Assembly (NCBI RefSeq): GCF_002214805.1
Contig: NZ_CP019914.1
Span: forward strand, 868,001-932,000
Reading direction: 5' to 3'
Origin: Brachyspira hampsonii
GTDB taxonomy: Bacteria > Spirochaetota > Brachyspiria > Brachyspirales > Brachyspiraceae
Length of the DNA: 64,000 bases
Positions 58,242-64,000 of the stretch are shown here, piece by piece. Made by a program: the position numbers and the translations under genes. The first letter of the stretch is position 1. Every line of letters begins with the position of its first letter. A model generated the notes under the pieces. It saw only the letters and a list, made by a program, of their open reading frames with translations, did not search any database and was not told the DNA's origin.

Positions 58242-58937
58242 TTATAGGTTATTAAGTCTATTTAAAACTTCTATATAAGCCTCTTCGATAGAACCTAAAT
58301 CTCTTCTGAATCTGTCTTTATCTAATTTTTTACCTGTTTCTTTATCCCAGAATCTGCAAGTATCAGGTGTAATTTCATCAGCTAAAAGTATTTCTCCTTT
58401 TGAATTTTTACCGAATTCAACTTTGAAATCAACCAAAGTAATTCCTATTTTATCCAAAGCATCTTTTAATAGATTATTAACTTTTGCAGTTACTTCATAG
58501 ATATATTTTAATTCATCATAAGTAGCTAGTTTTAAAGCAACGGCATGATGATCATTAATTAAAGGATCACCGTACTCATCATTTTTATAACAAATTTCAA
58601 ATATAGTATTAGGAGGAACTGTACCTTCTTCTATACCAAGTCTTTTAGCCATAGAACCTGCTATTAAATTTCTTACAATTACTTCTAATGGGAATATTTT
58701 TACTTTTTGACAAAGCTGTTCTCTGTCATTTAATTTTTCTATAAAGTGAGTTTTTACTCCGTTCTTTTCAAGCATTTTAAAAAGCAATGAAGTAATCTCA
58801 TTATTCATAACACCTTTGTCTTTTATAGAGCCTTTTTTTTCTCCATTAAAAGCAGTAGCATCATCTTTATAATACACAATTATTTCATCTGGATTATCAG
58901 TAGAATAAACCTTTTTTGCTTTTCCTTCATAGAGCAT
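58242..58937 (-). CDS. purC: SAICAR synthetase (phosphoribosylaminoimidazole-succinocarboxamide synthase)
   Basis: 231 residues from the ATG at 58937: [45 protein letters not shown] and [20 protein letters not shown] are family motifs. It joins CAIR and aspartate, using ATP. The normal N-terminus is about 7 residues longer. An upstream ATG at 58957 with a good AGGAG starts MSKEKK but is out of frame by one base, because a run of seven A would need to be eight. Translation must start internally, or the extra A is restored by slippage or is a sequencing error. Confidence 0.93.
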   Translation of the reverse strand: MLYEGKAKKVYSTDNPDEIIVYYKDDATAFNGEKKGSIKDKGVMNNEITSLLFKMLEKNGVKTHFIEKLNDREQLCQKVKIFPLEVIVRNLIAGSMAKRLGIEEGTVPPNTIFEICYKNDEYGDPLINDHHAVALKLATYDELKYIYEVTAKVNNLLKDALDKIGITLVDFKVEFGKNSKGEILLADEITPDTCRFWDKETGKKLDKDRFRRDLGSIEEAYIEVLNRLNNL

Positions 58938-59058
58938 TTCTTTTTTTCTTTAGACATATCTAAACTCCTGTATAAGTAAAAACTTTTTTGTATTCCGTAT
59001 ATTATATACTTTTTTGAGAATTTTTCTATATAGTAATGTTGTAAAATTATAAAAATAA

Positions 59059-59547
59059 TTATATATCAAATTCTATAGGCTTCTCATTATCAGAAATAAA
59101 ATCTTCTTTCATTTTTTTTCTGTATTCTATTAATTTATTTCTAATATCGCTATATTTTAAAGCAAGCATTTCAACAGCAAGCATTCCAGCATTATAAGAA
59201 TTATTAATACCAACAGTAGCAACGGTTATAGGTTTAGGCATTTGAACTATAGAAAGTAAAGCGTCCATTCCGTCAAGATTGCTTGCACTAATAGGAACTC
59301 CTATTACGGGAAGAATTGTTTTTGATGCTATAACACCCGGCAAATGTGCAGCAAGTCCGGCACCTGCTATAATTACTTCATAATTATTTTCTTCAATATG
59401 TTTAATAGTCTTTTCAAGATGTTCCGGTACTCTATGAGCAGAAAGAACAAAGGCTTTGTATTCAACTGCAAATTCTTTTAAGCAAGAAGCAGCTCCTTTC
59501 ATTTTATCAGTATCAGATCTGCTTCCAAATATTATAGCTACTTTCAT
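59059..59547 (-). CDS. purE: N5-carboxyaminoimidazole ribonucleotide mutase
   Basis: 162 residues, class I PurE: GSRSDTDKMKGA (phosphate loop), FVLSAHRVPEHLEK (catalytic His), AGAGLAAHLPGVIAS and PVIGVPISASNLDGMDALLSIVQMP. It turns N5-CAIR into CAIR, the substrate of PurC. Its gene lies 121 bases upstream of purC on the same strand, giving a likely purE-purC unit. GGAG before the ATG. Confidence 0.96.
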   Translation of the reverse strand: MKVAIIFGSRSDTDKMKGAASCLKEFAVEYKAFVLSAHRVPEHLEKTIKHIEENNYEVIIAGAGLAAHLPGVIASKTILPVIGVPISASNLDGMDALLSIVQMPKPITVATVGINNSYNAGMLAVEMLALKYSDIRNKLIEYRKKMKEDFISDNEKPIEFDI

Positions 59548-59683
59548 GTTTTTCTCCTAATAAAAAATATATTATAAATTTAATTAATTCTAATATAATA
59601 AATAAATTAATACAATAATGATAATATCTATTTTATTAAAAAAATTCCGATATTCTATAAAAATCAGAATATAGGTCTTAGTT

Positions 59684-60715
59684 ATGCTTCAAAATATATC
59701 AATTAAAAATTTTAGAGGATTTGATAAACTAAAAATAAATAATTTAAATAAAATTAATCTATTAGTTGGTCAAAATAATTGCGGAAAAACAAGCATACTT
59801 GAAGCTATAGCTATAATATCAGGTATGCCTGACTGTTCAATAGCTTATCATATAAATTCTATAAGAAGAATAAATGAAAATTCCGAATTAAAAAATTTGT
59901 TTTATAATTTTGATTATAAAAATAACAACATAGAATTTGATTATCAATTTGATGATATAAATCATAATTTAATTATATCTAGTATATTAAGAAAAGATAT
60001 TTCATTTGAAAATAAAACTGATGAGCTTAACGAATTAGAATATAAACTTAATGTAGAATTAGAAAATAAGATAGAAGAATATAAATATATTTTTAGAAAT
60101 GGCAGTATTAGAAAAACAATAAAAAAAATTGGTACAAAAGAATACATTAATAATATATCAGAATTATATTTGTATAATGTTGTAGAATGCCGTGATTTAT
60201 TGGATTCTCTTGCAAATATTATCAAAAACAAAGATGAAGAATTATTAATAAATTTAGTATCATTTTTCAATAAAAAGATAAAATCTATAAAAATAATAAA
60301 AAATGATATATATTTGGATATAGAAGAAATGAATGAACTAATACTTTTAAATCTTATGGGAGATGGGTTAAAAAAATATTTGTCAATTATAATTCCTATG
60401 GTAGTAAATCAATATAATATGATATTAATTGATGAAATAGAAAACGGTTTGCATTATAAAAGTATTAAGCATTTATTAAGAAGTATATTAAGCCTAATTA
60501 GAAATAACAGCAGTATGCAAATATTTTTTACGACTCATAGTTATGAAGTATTGAAATTTTTATCTGAAATATCAGATAAAGAATTTAATGATATGAAAGA
60601 TATGATAAATATTATTAATATAGTTAATACAGAAAATAAAGGTTTTCAATCCTATAATTATAACATTGATGGAGTGAAAGAATTATTAGAAAATGATTCA
60701 GATATAAGGTATTAA
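59684..60715 (+). CDS. AAA-type ATPase (AAA_15/OLD-like), defence-type
   Basis: 343 residues. IKNFRGFDKLKINNLNKINLLVG and Walker A GQNNCGKTS (29-37), a long variable insert, LMGDGLKKYLSI (signature-like), Walker B MILIDEIENGLH (about 246-257) and FFTTHSYE. This is the SMC/OLD-like ATPase type that pairs with TOPRIM proteins in anti-phage modules. The next gene starts 3 bases after its stop and encodes a TOPRIM/DUF3226-like protein, so the two form a unit. Which defence system it matches is not decided. Confidence 0.83.
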   Translation: MLQNISIKNFRGFDKLKINNLNKINLLVGQNNCGKTSILEAIAIISGMPDCSIAYHINSIRRINENSELKNLFYNFDYKNNNIEFDYQFDDINHNLIISSILRKDISFENKTDELNELEYKLNVELENKIEEYKYIFRNGSIRKTIKKIGTKEYINNISELYLYNVVECRDLLDSLANIIKNKDEELLINLVSFFNKKIKSIKIIKNDIYLDIEEMNELILLNLMGDGLKKYLSIIIPMVVNQYNMILIDEIENGLHYKSIKHLLRSILSLIRNNSSMQIFFTTHSYEVLKFLSEISDKEFNDMKDMINIINIVNTENKGFQSYNYNIDGVKELLENDSDIRY

Positions 60716-60718
60716 TTT

Positions 60719-61290
60719 ATGAATAATAATAAAAAATATATAATACTTGTTGAAGGTATAGCTGATAAAAAATTTATAAAAGATTATATTAAATTTCAAT
60801 ACCAAATAGATACTGATATCAATGATAATATTATTGTAGAAGAAAATGGCGGAAACAGTTTTAATGATTATAATATTAACAATATAAAAAATATATTGAC
60901 AACAATTATAAATTAGCAGTAATATTTGATGCTGATAATCATTTTGAAGAATCGAAAAATAATATAAAAACAAATTTAGATATAGATGATAATAACATAT
61001 TTTTATTTCCAAATAATAATTCTTTAGGTACTTTAGAAGATCTATTAAGCAATATAGCCGTTATAAAAGATATTATTAATTGTTTTGATAAATACACAAA
61101 TTGTATAACTTCAATACCTGAAACTGTAATTCCAGCTAAAAAAGCAAAAATATATGCATATTTAGAATCAATAAAATCATATGATAAAAAAACAATAAAA
61201 GAAGATAAAAGAGATTATACTAATAACAATTTATGGAATTTAAATGATAAATATTTAAATCCTTTAAAAGAGTTTTTTGACAGTATATAA
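60719..61290 (+). pseudogene. DUF3226/TOPRIM-like partner protein, frameshifted
   Basis: Reading from ATG 60719 gives YIILVEGIADKKFI (acidic TOPRIM start), then a stop at 60916. In another frame the protein goes on with KLAVIFDADNHFEESKN (DxD), FLFPNNNSLGTLEDLLSNI and a C-terminal helix to the stop at 61290, all typical of DUF3226. Adding one A to the run of six at 60886-60891 joins both parts into about 190 residues. So the gene is broken by a single missing A, or is read by slippage, or the base call is wrong. Confidence 0.72.
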
Positions 61291-61298
61291 TAATACTT

Positions 61299-61475
61299 TT
61301 ATTTTTTTATAATATGATCTATAGATTTAGTATCTTTGCTTCCGCATTTAGGGCATTTGGGTTTGTTTAAAATTGAAAATATAGTATTTCCCAAAATAGG
61401 CTTTTTAGATTTATTAAAAATTTTACCGCATGAATTACATCTATACATAAAAGGCGGATTAAAAGGAAGCATCAT
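61299..61475 (-). CDS. Zinc-ribbon mini-protein, 58 residues
   Basis: On the minus strand, with AGGAG before the ATG at 61475. MMLPFNPPFMYRCNSCGKIF, then a Lys-rich spacer and PKCPKCGSKDT, giving two CxxC knuckles that would bind one zinc. The C-terminal end is SIDHIIKK. This looks like a rubredoxin-type or FmdB-like metal-binding peptide. No exact family. It is convergent with the frameshifted DUF3226 gene. Confidence 0.7.
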   Translation of the reverse strand: MMLPFNPPFMYRCNSCGKIFNKSKKPILGNTIFSILNKPKCPKCGSKDTKSIDHIIKK

Positions 61476-61603
61476 AAACTCCTAAATTAATTTTAATATA
61501 ATAATATTATAGTATATATGCATGACAATTTTTGACATTATATTAAAAAAATTTAAAAATTGTATTGTTCTTTAATTAAAAAATAATTATATTTAATAAA
61601 AAA

Positions 61604-62788
61604 TCATAATATTGATTCTATAAATTGTTTTGCTACTCTCGGACTTCTTCCTGCACTTCTTATAGCATAACTTTCAGCCTGCTTTATAAGTTCTTCTTTG
61701 TCCATTTTTATATTATTTTCTTTGGCATAAGAAAGTACAATATCTATAAATAAATCCTTATCAGGTCTTTTAAAAGTTATAATTATACCAAAGCGGTTAG
61801 TTAAACTCATTATCTGCTGAATAGTATCTTCTATATGTATATCATCACCTTGTCTGTCATTAAAATTCTCTTTTATTAAATGTCTGTAATTTGAAGTAAC
61901 ATAAACAGCAACATTTGATGGGAAAGAATTAACCCCGCCTTCAAGTATGGCTTTTAAATATGAGAAAGTATCATCATTAGAAGAAAATGTTAAATCATCT
62001 ATAAATATTATAAATTTAAGGGGACTTAAACTTAAATCTTCTATTATGTCAGTTATAAATGATAATTGACTTTTCTTAACCTCTATAAGTCTTAATCCTT
62101 CATCTTTAAACATATTGGCTATTGCTTTTATTGTGCTGCTTTTTCCTGTTCCGGCATCACCGTAAAGAAGTATATTATTAGCCTTTTTACCTTCAAGCAG
62201 ACTTTTAGTATTTGATATAACCTTGCTTCTCTCTCTTTCATAACCATATAATTGTTTAATATCCTGCATATCCTTATGCTTTGCAGGTATAATATTTTTT
62301 TTATCATCAAGAGTAAACATATTATTATAAAAAAATATTCCATGACCTTTCTTAGGAATTTCTTCTATATGTTTTTTATATAATTCATAAAAATTTATTT
62401 TCTTACATTCTAACTTTGATATTTGATTGGAATATTTATCTGAAAATAATGTATTAAAATCAAATGAAGATAAAAAATCAAAGAAATTTAATTCATTTTT
62501 TAGTGCATTTTTTAATGTATCATTTATATGTTCATTTCTTAAGAATTTATTTATATATATATTATTATCCTGAAATATTTGTTCTAATATATAATCGCCT
62601 ATAGTATCGCTATATTTAAAAAGTTCATATAAAAAGTCAGAATAATAATCTATTACTTTTATTTCATTATTATCATTATAAACTTCCAAAAATTTTAATA
62701 ATTTTTTTATAACTTTTGTTTTTATGATATTTCTGAATATTACTATATTAGAGAATCCAATTCTTATTTGTGTTATTTGATTATCCAT
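61604..62788 (-). CDS. DUF815-family AAA ATPase
   Basis: 394 residues. The N-terminal 190 are helical and unassigned; then KDMQDIKQLYGYERERSKVISNT, Walker A GDAGTGKS (210-217), Walker B FIIFIDDLTF, then AVYVTSNYRHLI and, near the C-terminus, IRSAGRSPRVAKQFIESI. DUF815 ATPases resemble DnaA/ClpX-like AAA+ modules and have no settled role. It stands alone on its strand between the zinc-ribbon gene and the chemotaxis receptor. Confidence 0.9.
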   Translation of the reverse strand: MDNQITQIRIGFSNIVIFRNIIKTKVIKKLLKFLEVYNDNNEIKVIDYYSDFLYELFKYSDTIGDYILEQIFQDNNIYINKFLRNEHINDTLKNALKNELNFFDFLSSFDFNTLFSDKYSNQISKLECKKINFYELYKKHIEEIPKKGHGIFFYNNMFTLDDKKNIIPAKHKDMQDIKQLYGYERERSKVISNTKSLLEGKKANNILLYGDAGTGKSSTIKAIANMFKDEGLRLIEVKKSQLSFITDIIEDLSLSPLKFIIFIDDLTFSSNDDTFSYLKAILEGGVNSFPSNVAVYVTSNYRHLIKENFNDRQGDDIHIEDTIQQIMSLTNRFGIIITFKRPDKDLFIDIVLSYAKENNIKMDKEELIKQAESYAIRSAGRSPRVAKQFIESIL

Positions 62789-63027
62789 TTATCATTATTC
62801 CGTAATTATTTTTTATAGTGATATATTTTAAGTTTATTATTAATAATATTCAAGCACTTTTTATGTAATTTTTTTTTAAATTTTATCTATAAAATGTAAT
62901 TTTTTTGTTATATTTAACATGTAATGTATAATTTATATAGGAAAAATACTTAATTTTTTTAAATAAATGGTTAAGTAATTCCGAAATCATTATAAAAAAA
63001 TAAAAACTTTACTGGAGATATTTTACT

Positions 63028-64000
63028 ATGAAGATAAGAACTCGATTTATTATGTTTGGCATATACACTTTTGTTGTAACTCTATTATTGATATATCTTC
63101 AGATAAGAATAGTAAGAAGTGTAACAGAATATAGCCGCATTTATCAGCATACTATAAAGTCATCTGCTATAGCAAGGCAGTATCAGCAAAATTCAGCGTT
63201 TTTAACTCAGTTTGTAAGAAGTTATGTAGCTACAGGTGATGCCAAATATGAACAAGCATATAATGACTGTATAGCTATATCAGGCGGTACAAAACCTACA
63301 CCATTAAATTATGACAGAGGTATGTATTGGTCTATTTATTTAGGCAGTGGTCAAAAGCCTTCTTATGACGGAGAAACTAAATCATATTCTAATGTTATGA
63401 AAGATTTGAATTTCTCTAAAGAAATGTTTGATTATTTAACTTTGTCTAAAAGCCGTTCAGAAGAATTGGTAAAATTAGAAGTTCAGGCTATGGAAATAAT
63501 AAAAAGTATTCCTAGAAATCCGGATGGAAGCATACCTGATGAATATAAAGCTAGACAGTTAGAAGCTATAGAGCTTGTTAATGGTAAATCTTATGAACAA
63601 AGTGTTGCACAAATAATGACACCTATCAATCAGTTTTTTGATAAACTTGATTCTGATAATAATTTAAGTTTACAAAATGCTGCAAAAGAAGTTAAAAAAG
63701 ATACTATATTATTTTTTATATGTTTATTTTTAGTAGGATTTTCTGTTGTAATTTTCTTGGCTTCTTTAGGAAGAAAAATAGGAAAGAATTTGAGATTATG
63801 TGTTCATTTGGCTTCAGAAATATCTAATGGTAATCTAACTGTAAAAATAGATTCAAGCAAATACAAAGGCAATAGCGAATTTGATTCACTTCTAAGCAGT
63901 TTTGATAACATGATATCTCATTTAAGAGAAATTATAACAAGAGTTTTAGAAAGCTCAAGAGAGATTTCAGAGGCAGCTACAGAGATAGCTCATGGTAATA
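63028..64000 (+). CDS. Methyl-accepting chemotaxis protein (3' partial)
   Basis: The frame starts at ATG 63028 (GGAG at 63014) and runs past the end of the window; 324 residues are visible. A membrane segment near 7-25, a periplasmic sensing domain of about 200 residues (IARQYQQNSAFLTQFVRSYV, then a region with LELVNGKSYEQS-type text), a second segment near 230-248 and a HAMP-like stretch (LASEISNGNLTVKID), leading into the start of the signalling helix (EISEAATEIAHGN). It senses small molecules for the flagellar motor through CheA/CheW. The ligand is unknown. Confidence 0.92.
   Translation, partial: MKIRTRFIMFGIYTFVVTLLLIYLQIRIVRSVTEYSRIYQHTIKSSAIARQYQQNSAFLTQFVRSYVATGDAKYEQAYNDCIAISGGTKPTPLNYDRGMYWSIYLGSGQKPSYDGETKSYSNVMKDLNFSKEMFDYLTLSKSRSEELVKLEVQAMEIIKSIPRNPDGSIPDEYKARQLEAIELVNGKSYEQSVAQIMTPINQFFDKLDSDNNLSLQNAAKEVKKDTILFFICLFLVGFSVVIFLASLGRKIGKNLRLCVHLASEISNGNLTVKIDSSKYKGNSEFDSLLSSFDNMISHLREIITRVLESSREISEAATEIAHGN

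Noticed and set aside
60698-61012. 104-residue minus-strand frame
   Set aside because: AT-rich shadow of the frameshifted DUF3226 gene; Tyr/Ile/Phe-rich text without domain features.

Overview
The window looks like chromosomal DNA of a Brachyspira-type spirochaete. This is an inference from the very AT-rich sequence, many short lipoproteins with LxxC-type lipoboxes, beta-barrel and ankyrin surface proteins, a stand-alone OppA-type lipoprotein, and the typical bacterial core genes recA, mutS, pgi, glmS, lysS and pur. Nothing in the window fixes the species. It holds about 50 genes, two tRNAs, an SRP RNA, a prophage remnant and several families of intergenic repeats.

Layout. 1-2311: D-serine uptake (GntP/DsdX-type permease) and D-serine dehydratase, convergent with GTP-type PEP carboxykinase (to 4292). 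4430-6745: a decayed prophage island with a truncated portal-like protein fused to an ADP-ribosyltransferase-like domain, a small overlapping partner gene, and a second fragment carrying a different nuclease-like domain. Both fragments carry the same 78-bp linker. The island ends in a GC-rich, strongly folded RNA-like element and a 255-bp MITE-like element. 7179-16087: OppA lipoprotein, KptA, a PuuD-type hydrolase, outer-membrane proteins, recA, SRP RNA, tRNA-Ser, tRNA-Arg, rsfS and an LCP protein. 16230-19507: a plus-strand run of a mini-lipoprotein, a CsgG/TolB-like protein, an unknown protein, and lipoprotein forms of MsrB and MsrA. 19572-24280: metallophosphoesterase, an FtsX-like permease and lysS.

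25000-33200 is the most plastic region. It holds three paralogous ankyrin lipoproteins separated by hairpin repeats that include cut-off 3' ends of ankyrin genes. Next come two nearly identical Rpn-type nuclease genes in direct orientation, which flank a fourth ankyrin protein and a stripped-down paralogue of the FtsX-like permease. 33331-41628: mutS, cupin, a G-rich repeat zone, dcd, pgi, a vWA surface protein and a PAP2 phosphatase. 41776-50266: an alpha-glucoside module (GH4 6-phospho-alpha-glucosidase, PTS IICB, a second GH4 enzyme), a divergent LacI-type regulator with a paired palindromic operator candidate, a BioD-like ATPase and a GH57 glucanotransferase. 50503-59547: glmS, a dGTPase-type HD protein overlapping a DUF285-DUF4132 fusion, an eight-unit 69-bp tandem array, purF, purC (start region disturbed by a poly-A slip) and purE. 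59684-64000: an AAA ATPase plus a DUF3226/TOPRIM-like partner broken by a frameshift (a defence-like pair), a zinc-ribbon mini-protein, a DUF815 ATPase and the start of a chemotaxis receptor.

The best candidates for undescribed biology are the prophage effector remnant with its modular linker, the folded RNA element at 6633-6744, the ankyrin/Rpn/hairpin-repeat locus (which looks built for cassette gain and loss), the 69-bp array that shares edge sequences with that locus, and the frameshifted ATPase/TOPRIM pair.
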